From positions 62,001-126,000 of the forward strand of contig NZ_JAPCHX010000004.1 in assembly GCF_026107415.2 (NCBI RefSeq): DNA of 64,000 bases, given 5' to 3'. Positions 34,276 to 42,416 of the stretch are shown one piece after another. The translations under genes and the position numbers were made by a program. Position 1 is the first letter of the stretch. Every line of letters begins with the position of its first letter. The DNA is from Microbacterium sp. MPKO10. Lineage in GTDB: Bacteria > Actinomycetota > Actinomycetes > Actinomycetales > Microbacteriaceae. The notes beneath the pieces are model-generated. The model worked only from the letters and a program-made list of their open reading frames with translations. It was not told where the DNA came from and did no database searches.

Positions 34276-35127
34276 TCAGAGCATGCTCTTGGTGTGCCAC
34301 ACCGTCTTCGTCTCGGTGAACGCCGTGATGCGGTCGAGGCTCGGGAACGCATCGCCCTCGGGCGGGAGCACACGCTTCAGGGTGTCTGCCGCTGAGATCT
34401 GCAGGTCGACCCAGTCAAGGTCTTCAGCCCCGGCAAGGTCGAGCGCATTCACGTCTGCATGGCTGGCGAGCCACGGCGCGATCTCCGCAGGCGACCCAGT
34501 GAGCACATTCACGACACCCCCGGGCACGTCACTCGTCGCCAACACCTCGGCCAAGGTGATGGCCGACAGCGGGAACCGCTCGCTTGCCACAACCACGACG
34601 GTGTTGCCCGTCACGAGCGCGGGAGCGACGACGCTGACCAGTCCCAGCAGCGACGAGTCCTGAGGCGCAATCATCGCGACGACACCCGTCGGCTCCGGTA
34701 CCGAGAGGTTGAAGAATGGCCCCGCGACAGGATTGGCGTTCCCAGCAACCTGCGTGTATTTGTCCGCCCATCCGGCGTACCAGACCCACCGGTCGATCGC
34801 GTCATCGACCTGCCTCTCAGCGATGGCGCGGCTGACGTTCTCGCCACGCTGGATCTCATCAATGAACTGCCCGCGGCGCCCCTCAAGCAGCTCCGCAATG
34901 CGGTACAGCACCTGACCGCGGTTGTAGGCTGTCGCACCCGACCAGCCCGAGACCGCGCCTCGTGCAGCCTTCACCGCGTCTCGAGCGTCCTTGCGGGAGG
35001 CCTTTGCCGCGTTGGCGAGGAAGTCACCCTTGGCCGACAGGATCTCAAAAGTGCGACCGGACTCCGAGCGCGGGAACTTTCCGCCGATGAACAGCTTGTA
35101 CGTCTTGGGCACCGCGAGCCTGCTCAT
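34276..35127 (-). CDS. Short aldehyde dehydrogenase family protein lacking the catalytic domain
   Basis: This 283-residue protein matches the N-terminal cofactor-binding half of aldehyde dehydrogenases (L-F-I-G-G-K-F-P-R-S-E-S-G-R, W-V-W-Y-A-G-W-A-D-K, G-N-T-V-V-V-V-A-S-E). It ends before the region holding the catalytic Glu and Cys; the would-be G-x-G site is also altered (D-L-A-G-A-E). The end (F-T-E-T-K-T-V-W-H) looks natural rather than broken. Its ATG overlaps the stop of the full-length enzyme (ATGA). It is probably a non-catalytic partner or structural subunit. Confidence 0.8.
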   Translation of the reverse strand: MSRLAVPKTYKLFIGGKFPRSESGRTFEILSAKGDFLANAAKASRKDARDAVKAARGAVSGWSGATAYNRGQVLYRIAELLEGRRGQFIDEIQRGENVSRAIAERQVDDAIDRWVWYAGWADKYTQVAGNANPVAGPFFNLSVPEPTGVVAMIAPQDSSLLGLVSVVAPALVTGNTVVVVASERFPLSAITLAEVLATSDVPGGVVNVLTGSPAEIAPWLASHADVNALDLAGAEDLDWVDLQISAADTLKRVLPPEGDAFPSLDRITAFTETKTVWHTKSML

Positions 35128-36635
35128 TTCCGGTTCTCCTTCGTGGCCGTGCGCGTCGTACGCGTCCGTGTCTTCTTCTCACTGATCGCCGCCGGCGCCC
35201 CAGCCGGAGCGAGGTACGCACCAAGGCCGTGGCGCCCACCCTCGCGGCCGTAGCCGGACTCCTTGTAACCGCCGAAGGGACTCGCCGGGTCGAACCTGTT
35301 GAACGTGTTCGCCCAAATGACTCCCGCTCGCAGCTTGTCGGCCACCGCGAGAATGCGGCTGCCCTTGTCTGACCAGATGCCGGCAGACAGCCCGTACGGG
35401 GTGTTGTTCGCCTTCGCAATTGCCTCGGCTGGCGTCCGGAACGTCAGAACCGAAAGCACCGGGCCAAAGATCTCCTCACGCGCGATGCGGTGTGACGTCG
35501 AGACTCCCGTGAAAATCGTCGGCGCGAACCAATAGCCCTGCGACGGCAGCTCGCACGGCGCCGTCCAGCGCTCGGCCCCCTCAGCTTCCCCCGCCTCGGT
35601 CAGCGTTCGGATGCGCTCCAGCTGCTCAGCGGAGTTGATGGCACCGATATCCGTGTTCTTATCGAGCGGGTCGCCGAGACGCAGCGTCGACAGCCGACTC
35701 TTGAGCCTCTCGATCACGTCATCGTGGATGCTCTCCTGCACCAGCAGGCGCGACCCAGCACAGCAGACGTGACCCTGGTTGAAGAAGATTCCATTCACGA
35801 TGCCTTCGATGGCCTGATCGATCGGTGCATCGTCAAAGACGATGTTCGCAGCTTTGCCACCAAGCTCGAGCGTCAGCTTCTTGCCTGTGCCCGCCACCGA
35901 CTTCGCGATCGCATGCCCGACGCCCGTGGACCCGGTGAAGGCAACCTTGTTCACATCCGGATGCTGCACAAGAGCCTCACCCGTCGATCCAGCCCCGGTA
36001 ATGATGTTCACCACGCCGGCGGGAAGCCCCGCCTGCTGCACGATCTCGGCAAACAGCAGGGCTGTCAGCGGGGTCGTCTCTGCCGGCTTCAGGACTACCG
36101 TGTTTCCGGCCGCCAGTGCCGGGGCGATCTTCCACGACAGCATGAGCAGCGGGAAGTTCCACGGGATCACCTGGCCGGCAACCCCCAGTGACTGTGGGTT
36201 AGGGCCGAGGCCCGCGTAGTCGAGCTTGTCTGCCCATCCCGCGTAGTAGAAGAACCAGGCGGCGACAAGCGGAACATCGACGTCACGGCTCTCTTTGATC
36301 GGCTTGCCGTTGTCGAGGCTCTCGGCAACAGCAAGCTCACGCGCCCGCTCCTGCACGAGACGCGCAATACGGAAGAGGTACTTACCGCGATCGGCACCCG
36401 ACATTTTCGACCAGACACGCTCGTACGCCTGTCGTGCCGCACCGACAGCTCTGTCGACATCAGAGGCGTCAGCCGTCTGCACGGTCGCGATCGCCCGTTC
36501 GTCAGCGGGAGAGATCGTCGAAAACGCTGTTCCCGACCCTTCGACGAACTCGCCGCCGATGAACAGGCCGTATTCGTCCTTCAGATTCAGAATTGCCGTC
36601 GACTCGGGGGCCGGGGCATATTCGAGGAAGCTCAT
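35124..36635 (-). CDS. Aldehyde dehydrogenase
   Basis: This 503-residue NAD(P)-dependent enzyme has the catalytic Glu in L-E-L-G-G-K-A-A-N-I and Cys in Q-G-H-V-C-C-A-G-S-R. G-S-T-G-V-G-H-A and P-W-N-F-P-L-L-M are the cofactor motifs. I prefer the ATG at 36635 (M-S-F-L-E-Y-A-P-A-P) over an upstream TTG that overlaps the deoC stop. In this operon it probably oxidises the acetaldehyde released by DeoC to acetate. The last 20 residues are very basic (K-K-T-R-T-R-T-T-R-T-A-T). Confidence 0.92.
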   Translation of the reverse strand: MSFLEYAPAPESTAILNLKDEYGLFIGGEFVEGSGTAFSTISPADERAIATVQTADASDVDRAVGAARQAYERVWSKMSGADRGKYLFRIARLVQERARELAVAESLDNGKPIKESRDVDVPLVAAWFFYYAGWADKLDYAGLGPNPQSLGVAGQVIPWNFPLLMLSWKIAPALAAGNTVVLKPAETTPLTALLFAEIVQQAGLPAGVVNIITGAGSTGEALVQHPDVNKVAFTGSTGVGHAIAKSVAGTGKKLTLELGGKAANIVFDDAPIDQAIEGIVNGIFFNQGHVCCAGSRLLVQESIHDDVIERLKSRLSTLRLGDPLDKNTDIGAINSAEQLERIRTLTEAGEAEGAERWTAPCELPSQGYWFAPTIFTGVSTSHRIAREEIFGPVLSVLTFRTPAEAIAKANNTPYGLSAGIWSDKGSRILAVADKLRAGVIWANTFNRFDPASPFGGYKESGYGREGGRHGLGAYLAPAGAPAAISEKKTRTRTTRTATKENRK

Positions 36636-36655
36636 GAGATTCTCGCCTTTCCGAG

Positions 36656-37648
36656 TCAATCGATGGTGACGTAGTCGGGGCCGGAGTAGTGCCCGGTCGC
36701 CAGCTTCTGCCGTTGCAGCAGCACGTCGTTCAGCAGGCTCGATGCGCCGAACCGGAACAGCTCGGGAGTCAGCCAGTCTTCACCACAGGTCTCAGCAACG
36801 GTGACCAGAAACTTGATGGCGTCTTTCGACGTCCGGATGCCGCCAGCCGGCTTCACTCCAATGCGCTCCCCCGTGAGGCGGAACCAGTCGCGCACGACCT
36901 CGAGCATCAGCAGCGTCACAGGCAATGTCGCGGCGGGCGAGACCTTGCCCGTCGATGTCTTGATGAAGTCGGCCCCGGCCAGGATCGCCAGCCACGACGC
37001 CCGGCGCACGTTGTCGTACGTGTTCAGCTCACCGGTCTCGAGGATCACCTTGAGATGCGCGGACGTGCCGTCCTCACGACGGCAGGCGCGCTTCACCGCG
37101 ACGATCTCGTCGAACACCTGCGCATACTGCCCGCTGAGGAAGGCGCCTCGGTCGATGACCATGTCGATCTCATCGGCGCCCGCTGCCACAGCATCCGCCG
37201 TGTCGGCCAGCTTCACGCGCAGGGACGCGCGCCCCGAGGGGAACGCCGTCGCCACTGCCGCGACGCTGATCTGTCCGTGCGCTGCGCCGAGAGCGTCGAC
37301 GGCGGTGGCCACCATGTCTCCGTACACACAGACCGCTGCCGGCTGCGGGCACGCCGCGTCACCGGCATCCGGAACCAGCGCCTTCGCCACGAGTGAGCGC
37401 ACCTTGCCTGGAGTATCGGCACCCTCGAGCGTCGTCAGGTCGATCATCGAGATGATCGTGTCGATGGCCGCGGCCTTCGATGTCGTCTTGATCGACCGCG
37501 TGCCGAGAGCGGCGGCGCGCTGCTCGAGGCCGACCGCGTCTACGCCGGGGATCCCCTCAAGGAAGCGGCGGAGGCTCGTGTCAGTGACGAGGCCGTCGAA
37601 AAGCTGAAGTGCCCGAGTGCGCGGGGCGAGCGCGGATTCGTCAGTCAT
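36656..37648 (-). CDS. deoC: Deoxyribose-phosphate aldolase
   Basis: This 330-residue class I aldolase splits 2-deoxyribose-5-phosphate into acetaldehyde and glyceraldehyde-3-phosphate. The Schiff-base Lys is in A-D-F-I-K-T-S-T-G-K, and K-P-A-G-G-I-R-T holds the second active-site Lys. The ATG at 37648 has AAGGA upstream and overlaps the end of the regulator gene by 8 nt. It is longer than E. coli DeoC (about 260), with an extra N-terminal segment of about 60 residues, as in other actinobacterial and eukaryotic-like forms. Confidence 0.94.
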   Translation of the reverse strand: MTDESALAPRTRALQLFDGLVTDTSLRRFLEGIPGVDAVGLEQRAAALGTRSIKTTSKAAAIDTIISMIDLTTLEGADTPGKVRSLVAKALVPDAGDAACPQPAAVCVYGDMVATAVDALGAAHGQISVAAVATAFPSGRASLRVKLADTADAVAAGADEIDMVIDRGAFLSGQYAQVFDEIVAVKRACRREDGTSAHLKVILETGELNTYDNVRRASWLAILAGADFIKTSTGKVSPAATLPVTLLMLEVVRDWFRLTGERIGVKPAGGIRTSKDAIKFLVTVAETCGEDWLTPELFRFGASSLLNDVLLQRQKLATGHYSGPDYVTID

Positions 37649-38636
37649 TGTTGTCCTTGTCATCGGGGTCATCTCCGAACGTGTCGGTGAGAAGGTCGAG
37701 TGCCGTCGCCTCGTCCGTCACCAGGGCGGTGCAGAGGCCATTGCGGACGATCGCGCGCGTCACGGCGTGCTTGGATTCACCCGAGACGACGAGAATTGCT
37801 GTCGATGCGTGCTGCAGGCTCGTCAGCCCGAGTCCGAGCGTGCGCTGATCGAGTGCCGGGTCCACGATCATGCCCTCGGCGTTGATGTAGCGCCCCCAGA
37901 CATCGCCGACGGCACCCCGACGCACGAGTTCGTCCATCTCGCCGGTCGTCAAGTAGCCACTCTGAATATGCGCCGAGCTGTGGGTGGCCGGACCGGCGCT
38001 GAACAGGTAGGCGGCTGCCGCCGCGGCCTCGTCGAGGACGGCGGCCACTGTGCGATCGTTCTCGATGCTCGTCTTCGTCTCGACGCGCTCGAGAATGGCC
38101 GGGCTCGGCAGAAGCGTCGCCTCGCCCGACGCCTTTCGGGCGATCTCGACGGCCGTCGCCGCTGCGGTGCCTGCACGCTGGTTGACGCTGACTCCGCCGT
38201 TGACCTGCACGACGTCAACGCCGACGGCCCATTGCTCCCCCAACAGCGTGGCGACATCATGCAGCGTGCGGCCCCAGCTGATCCCGAGCATGCGCGGCAC
38301 CGGCCGCAGAGCGGCGAGGTAATCAGCAGCGCCCTGCGCCACACGTTCGCGAAGCTCGCTCTCACTGCGGGCGCCGGCGACGGGGACCACGACAGCATCC
38401 GTCAGCCCGTGCCGTTCACGCAACTGGCGTTCAAGTGCAAGCTTGCGCGCACGCGGATGGACGATCTCGATGCGAATGTACCCATTCTCACGGGCAGCGG
38501 CGAGCAGACGGCCGACCTTCCACCGGGTCAGTCCGAGAATCGCACCCACTTCGTCTTGGGTCTTGTCTTCGTCGTAGTAAAGCTCAGCCGCACGGATCGA
38601 GAGGAGCTCGTCGTCGGCAGTGTCAATACGGGGCAT
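37641..38636 (-). CDS. deoR: Sugar-binding transcriptional regulator, SorC/DeoR type
   Basis: This 331-residue protein has an N-terminal helix-turn-helix (Y-D-E-D-K-T-Q-D-E-V-G-A-I-L-G-L-T-R-W-K-V-G-R-L-L) and a SorC-type sugar-phosphate-binding domain (I-S-W-G-R-T-L-H-D, Q-V-N-G-G-V, G-D-V-W-G-R-Y-I-N). It is the first gene of the deoC operon and has a strong GGAGGAG site before the ATG. By analogy with B. subtilis DeoR it should repress the operon and respond to deoxyribose-5-phosphate. Two operator-like palindromes lie at its promoter. Confidence 0.9.
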   Translation of the reverse strand: MPRIDTADDELLSIRAAELYYDEDKTQDEVGAILGLTRWKVGRLLAAARENGYIRIEIVHPRARKLALERQLRERHGLTDAVVVPVAGARSESELRERVAQGAADYLAALRPVPRMLGISWGRTLHDVATLLGEQWAVGVDVVQVNGGVSVNQRAGTAAATAVEIARKASGEATLLPSPAILERVETKTSIENDRTVAAVLDEAAAAAAYLFSAGPATHSSAHIQSGYLTTGEMDELVRRGAVGDVWGRYINAEGMIVDPALDQRTLGLGLTSLQHASTAILVVSGESKHAVTRAIVRNGLCTALVTDEATALDLLTDTFGDDPDDKDNND

Positions 38637-38656
38637 AGCGGTCTCCTCCCGCTCTC

Positions 38657-38685
38657 AGCGTAGACAGGCCGCCTGCTCACATCAA
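38657..38685 (-). promoter_or_regulatory. Promoter of the deoR-deoC-aldehyde dehydrogenase operon
   Basis: On the minus strand TTGATG (38680-38685), a 17-nt spacer and TACGCT (38657-38662) make a good sigma-70-type promoter 20 nt before the deoR ATG. A GGAGGAG ribosome binding site lies between them. Confidence 0.65.
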
Positions 38686-38687
38686 CA
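38674..38687. promoter_or_regulatory. Second, imperfect deo operator overlapping the -35 box
   Basis: TGCTCACATCAACA matches the perfect palindrome at 38702 in 11 of 14 positions. It covers the -35 hexamer, so bound repressor would block RNA polymerase. Confidence 0.5.
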
Positions 38688-38701
38688 CTCGTAGCCCTAT
38701 T

Positions 38702-38715
38702 TGCTCATATGAGCA
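38702..38715. promoter_or_regulatory. Palindromic operator of the deo operon
   Basis: TGCTCATATGAGCA is a perfect 14-bp palindrome 28 bp (centre to centre) upstream of a second, imperfect copy. Position and symmetry fit a site for the SorC/DeoR-type regulator encoded next to it. Confidence 0.6.
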
Positions 38716-38744
38716 CTCAGGGGACGGATGCTGCACACTCGCTG

Positions 38745-39959
38745 TTACGCGGCGAGCTCGTCGTCGATCATGTGACGTCTGCCGATGACAAGCCCCGACC
38801 AGAATGTCGGCAGCGCGATGAGTCCCAGCAGGATCAGCGGCACGGTCCACCCGCCAGTGAGCTCATACATCGCACCGATGAGAAGGGGAAACACAGCGGC
38901 AATCACATAGCCGCAGCCCTGCACGAACCCGCTCACCGCGATCACCGTCTGGTGCGAACGGGAGCGCAGGTTGATCAGGGTGAGCGCCAGGGGGAACAGC
39001 AGCGGGCCCGAACCCAGTAGGGAGACCCACAGCCACGTCACTGTCTGCGGCGCCACCAAGAGGCCGAGCACCCCGGCAAGGATGAAGCAGCCGCCGCACC
39101 ACACCAGGACCGCTGGCCGCTTCATGCGAGTCGCAAGCAGGGGCATGATGACGGCAGCGGGCAGCCCGAAGAACCCGAACAGGCTGAGCAGCGCTCCCCC
39201 AGCTGTCGCGCTGCTGCCCGCAACATCGGTGAGGATCTGCGGAAGCCACGCGAACGACGTGTAAGCAACGGATGAGGATGTTGCGAAAGCGAAGGTGAGC
39301 GCCCACGCGGTGCGCGAGTGCGCCACGCGCTTCGCCGCCCGATCGCGCAGTTCGGCGATTCCCGGGTCATTGCGCGCGGAACGCCGGCGCAGCACGCTCT
39401 GAATCAACCACGGAACGATGGCCAAAACGGCGAGCAGCCCCCAGATGCCCAGAGAGAACTGCCACGACACCGCGTGCGCCATCGGAACCGCGACCAGTGG
39501 AGGCACGAACGTCGCGATCGACATCACCGTCGTGTACACAGCCGTCATTTGGCCCAAGCGGTCCGAGAAGTACTTCTTTACGATTGCCGGAAGCAGGACG
39601 TTGCCCGCTCCGATGGCGACAAAGCAGAGGATGCTGCCGAGCAGCAGAGACTCGAAGCTCCACGCGAATCCCCGCATGACGTGGCCGACCAGCATGACGA
39701 CGAGCGAGCCGACGAGCAGCTCTTCGAGAGCAAACCGACGCGAGAGCGACGGAGTGATCAAACCGAACACAGCGAAGCACAGCGGCGGGAGCATCCCGAG
39801 AACGCCCAGCCCGACGGCACCGCCGTGCAACTCCCCGTCGATGATGTCGTAAACAGGCGACAGGGCTGCGACCGCCGTGCGCAGGTTGACGGCGACGAGA
39901 ACGAGTCCCAGTATCGCGAGTGTCCGACCCGCCCACAGTTTTCTTCGCTCACCCGTCAC
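38745..39959 (-). CDS. MFS transporter, CynX/NimT-like
   Basis: This 404-residue protein has 12 predicted membrane segments. A-V-N-L-R-T-A-V-A-A-L-S-P-V at helix 1 and the L-P-A-I-V-K-K-Y-F segment between helices fit the cyanate/nitroimidazole (CynX/NimT) branch of the major facilitator superfamily. Members export small anions or drugs. I use the GTG at 39959; a TTG one codon earlier is possible. It is divergent from the next gene across only about 22 bp. Confidence 0.87.
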   Translation of the reverse strand: MTGERRKLWAGRTLAILGLVLVAVNLRTAVAALSPVYDIIDGELHGGAVGLGVLGMLPPLCFAVFGLITPSLSRRFALEELLVGSLVVMLVGHVMRGFAWSFESLLLGSILCFVAIGAGNVLLPAIVKKYFSDRLGQMTAVYTTVMSIATFVPPLVAVPMAHAVSWQFSLGIWGLLAVLAIVPWLIQSVLRRRSARNDPGIAELRDRAAKRVAHSRTAWALTFAFATSSSVAYTSFAWLPQILTDVAGSSATAGGALLSLFGFFGLPAAVIMPLLATRMKRPAVLVWCGGCFILAGVLGLLVAPQTVTWLWVSLLGSGPLLFPLALTLINLRSRSHQTVIAVSGFVQGCGYVIAAVFPLLIGAMYELTGGWTVPLILLGLIALPTFWSGLVIGRRHMIDDELAA

Positions 39960-39981
39960 CAAATCAGCCTACTCTGGAGAC

Positions 39982-40650
39982 ATGACCACGACAGACACGG
40001 ACGATGCCGTCGGACGGGCACTCCTCGTCGTCCGGGACGGCGTCGCAGGCCTGACCGATGAACAGTGGAACTCTCCGTCCCTCTGCTCCGAATGGACCGT
40101 CAAGGCGGCGGTCGCGCACCTCCTCTGGCGTGTGTCTGCGCCCGCGTCCGTGATGATGGAAGACATCGCCCGCGCCAGTTTCACCGGTCGGCATGTGAAT
40201 CCCTCGCACGCGATGTCGGACATCGCGTTGTCGATCGCACAGAAGCGCTCAACGGGAGAGCTCGTCGACGACCTCACACTCATCTCGCGACGGTTCAGCA
40301 CGGGTGATCAACGCGGCTCCTCTCCCCGTCTTCTCGAGACCATCGTGCACGGGTATGACGCGGCGCACCCCGTGGGTGTGCGTCTGGCCTTCGACACGAC
40401 ATCGACGCACACTGTCGCGACGCTGGCACGCCGCACGGCCTCGCGCGACGTCCGGACGCTGCTGCGCCACCGTGTGTTGAACGCCGTCGACGCCGACTGG
40501 TCGATCGGACGCGGCACCCAGGTGATCGATGGCACGGCCGAGAGCATCATCCTCTATCTCGCCGGGCGCCGTTCGATTGACCCGTCGTCACGCCCGGCCC
40601 GCGTTGTTGCGCCCGTGCGCCCGGGGTCTCCGTCACCCGGATTCGCTTAA
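39982..40650 (+). CDS. Maleylpyruvate isomerase family mycothiol-dependent enzyme
   Basis: This 222-residue DinB/MDMPI-fold protein has the pattern L-T-D-E-Q-W-N-S-P-S-L-C-S-E-W-T-V-K-A-A-V-A-H-L-L, typical of TIGR03083-type proteins, with the metal-binding His (A-H-L). A second His occurs in I-V-H-G-Y-D. These proteins use mycothiol as thiol cofactor; the substrate is unknown. The ATG lies seven bases after a -10-like TACTCT, so the mRNA may be leaderless, although CTGGAG also precedes it. Confidence 0.85.
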   Translation: MTTTDTDDAVGRALLVVRDGVAGLTDEQWNSPSLCSEWTVKAAVAHLLWRVSAPASVMMEDIARASFTGRHVNPSHAMSDIALSIAQKRSTGELVDDLTLISRRFSTGDQRGSSPRLLETIVHGYDAAHPVGVRLAFDTTSTHTVATLARRTASRDVRTLLRHRVLNAVDADWSIGRGTQVIDGTAESIILYLAGRRSIDPSSRPARVVAPVRPGSPSPGFA

Positions 40651-40669
40651 CCGGGCCGGATCCGCGTCG

Positions 40670-41599
40670 TCAGGCCAGAGCGGAACGCACGTGCGCGACA
40701 TCGTCTGTCATCTGCGCGATCAGCGGCTCGATGCCTTCAAAGGCGACCATGCCGCGGATCCGCTGCACGAACTCGATGTCAACGACGCGATCGTACAGAT
40801 CGATCTCCTTGTCGAGAACGTACGCCTCGACCTGCTTCTGCGCGACGCCGTCGAACGTGGGATTGTTTCCGACAGACACAGCGGCGGGAAACCATTCGTC
40901 GCCCACGAGCATCCGCCCCGCATACACACCGTCAGCGGGGATCAGTCCCTGCATATCCGGTGACAGGTTCGCCGTCGGAAAGCCCAGTTCGCGCCCGCGC
41001 TTCGCACCGTGCACGACCATCCCCCGCACCGCGTGCGGACGCTCAAGGAGCTCGGATGCTGCCGCGACGTCGCCCGCCGCCAGAAGCTCGCGAACCCACG
41101 TCGACGACACGCGGCGATCGCCAAAGGGGGCGACGTCAGGGATGCTCAGCACGTCGAAGCCCTGCTCCGGGGCCATCGACCGCAGCAGATCGACGGTGCC
41201 GCGGCCCTTGTGCCCGAAGCGAAAGTCATCACCCACGAAGATCGCCCGTGTGTGCAGGGAGCGTGTAAGCAGCTCGGTCACGAAGTCTTCCGCGGTCTGC
41301 GCCGAACGCTCAGCGTCAAAGGTCAGAACGAGGCAGGCGTCCACTCCCGTCTCGGTCAAAAGATCGAGTTTCTGCTCGAGACTGACGAGCGCTTCGGGGC
41401 ACGCCTGCGGAGCGATCGTAGCCAGAGGGTTGCGGTCGAACGTCACGACGACGCTCCTCAGGCTGCGCTCGGCGGCAATCGCCTGCAGCTGAGACACAAT
41501 GGCGCGGTGCCCGGCATGGACGCCGTCGAACTTGCCGATGGTGACGGCACTCGGCCCGAAGTCCTGGGGAATCTCGTCAACGCTCCGGAAGATGATCAC
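40670..41599 (-). CDS. ribF: Bifunctional riboflavin kinase / FAD synthetase
   Basis: This 309-residue protein makes FMN and then FAD from riboflavin and ATP. The N-terminal nucleotidyltransferase half has I-G-K-F-D-G-V-H-A-G-H and R-R-V-S-S-T-W-V-R; the C-terminal kinase half has G-F-P-T-A-N-L and N-P-T-F. Its start overlaps the stop of the upstream membrane gene (4 nt). No FMN riboswitch is seen. The operon runs truB, two membrane proteins, ribF. Confidence 0.95.
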   Translation of the reverse strand: MIIFRSVDEIPQDFGPSAVTIGKFDGVHAGHRAIVSQLQAIAAERSLRSVVVTFDRNPLATIAPQACPEALVSLEQKLDLLTETGVDACLVLTFDAERSAQTAEDFVTELLTRSLHTRAIFVGDDFRFGHKGRGTVDLLRSMAPEQGFDVLSIPDVAPFGDRRVSSTWVRELLAAGDVAAASELLERPHAVRGMVVHGAKRGRELGFPTANLSPDMQGLIPADGVYAGRMLVGDEWFPAAVSVGNNPTFDGVAQKQVEAYVLDKEIDLYDRVVDIEFVQRIRGMVAFEGIEPLIAQMTDDVAHVRSALA

Positions 41600-42033
41600 T
41601 CAGACTCCTTCGCTCGTGACTGCGATCGCAGCCAGATCATGCCGAGCACGGGCAGCACCAGGGGGATGAACAGGTATCCGCGGCCGAAGACGCTCCACAC
41701 GGTGTCGTGGGGGAACCACGCGGCTTCGACAAGGCTCAGCGTGCCGATCACCAGGACGCCGGCGAGTTCGAAGCTGATCGTCACCCACGCGATGGTGTGC
41801 CACACACGTGCGCGTTTCACCAGGGCAATCGTAGCGACGATGTAGACCACGGCCGAGAGCGCGGAGAGCGTGTAGGCGAGCGGGGCCTCGTCGAACTTCG
41901 AGACGATCTGGACGAACGAGCGTCCCGTCGCCGCGAGAGCGAGGACGGCATAGACGGCGATGAGTGCTCGACCGGACCCTGACAGACGAGGGTGTGGCGT
42001 GCCGCGGACAGGCGCGGAGGAGGGAGAAGACAT
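41596..42033 (-). CDS. Membrane protein of unknown function between truB and ribF (a)
   Basis: This 145-residue protein has four hydrophobic helices (about residues 23-42, 55-75, 82-103, 115-135) and a positively charged C-terminus. It overlaps the ribF start by 4 nt. Actinobacterial truB-ribF loci often carry small membrane genes of this kind, but I know no function. Confidence 0.7.
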   Translation of the reverse strand: MSSPSSAPVRGTPHPRLSGSGRALIAVYAVLALAATGRSFVQIVSKFDEAPLAYTLSALSAVVYIVATIALVKRARVWHTIAWVTISFELAGVLVIGTLSLVEAAWFPHDTVWSVFGRGYLFIPLVLPVLGMIWLRSQSRAKESE

Positions 42034-42056
42034 TTCTCACCGATTCTACCTGCGGA

Positions 42057-42416
42057 TCAGGCTCCCCAGATCTGCTGCATGCGATACACCATGATCGCCA
42101 CGGTCAGGCATCCGGCCCCCAGAATCACCGTCGCCCACCGCGACCTGTCAACGAGTGCCCAGAACGCGGCAGCCGGAGGAACGAGGAGCGCACTGATCAA
42201 ATACGTGTAGTACTCAAGAAGGCTGCCCTCTGCCGTGTTTCCCACGGCCGGCGCCACAAGTGCCGTGACCAGCTGCGCCACGAGAAGCACCTCAACGAGC
42301 GCGACGGCCCCCATCGTCAGATCGTTGGGCACTCGCCCCACGAGACCGAGAACCAGACACAGCAGGGCTCCGAGACCGGCGACAGCGACTTGCGCGATTG
42401 TGAACCCGAGGATCAT
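42057..42416 (-). CDS. Membrane protein of unknown function between truB and ribF (b)
   Basis: This 119-residue protein has four hydrophobic helices and almost no soluble part. Its ATG overlaps the truB stop (ATGA), so it is translationally coupled to truB. R-V-P-N-D-L-T-M-G between helices 1 and 2 is the only polar stretch of note. No family recognised. Confidence 0.7.
   Translation of the reverse strand: MILGFTIAQVAVAGLGALLCLVLGLVGRVPNDLTMGAVALVEVLLVAQLVTALVAPAVGNTAEGSLLEYYTYLISALLVPPAAAFWALVDRSRWATVILGAGCLTVAIMVYRMQQIWGA

Noticed and set aside
34276-35127. Short aldehyde dehydrogenase as a pseudogene truncated by the neighbouring HNH region
   Set aside because: The end resembles a natural terminus, the start is coupled to the upstream gene, and no remnant of a C-terminal domain is found downstream.
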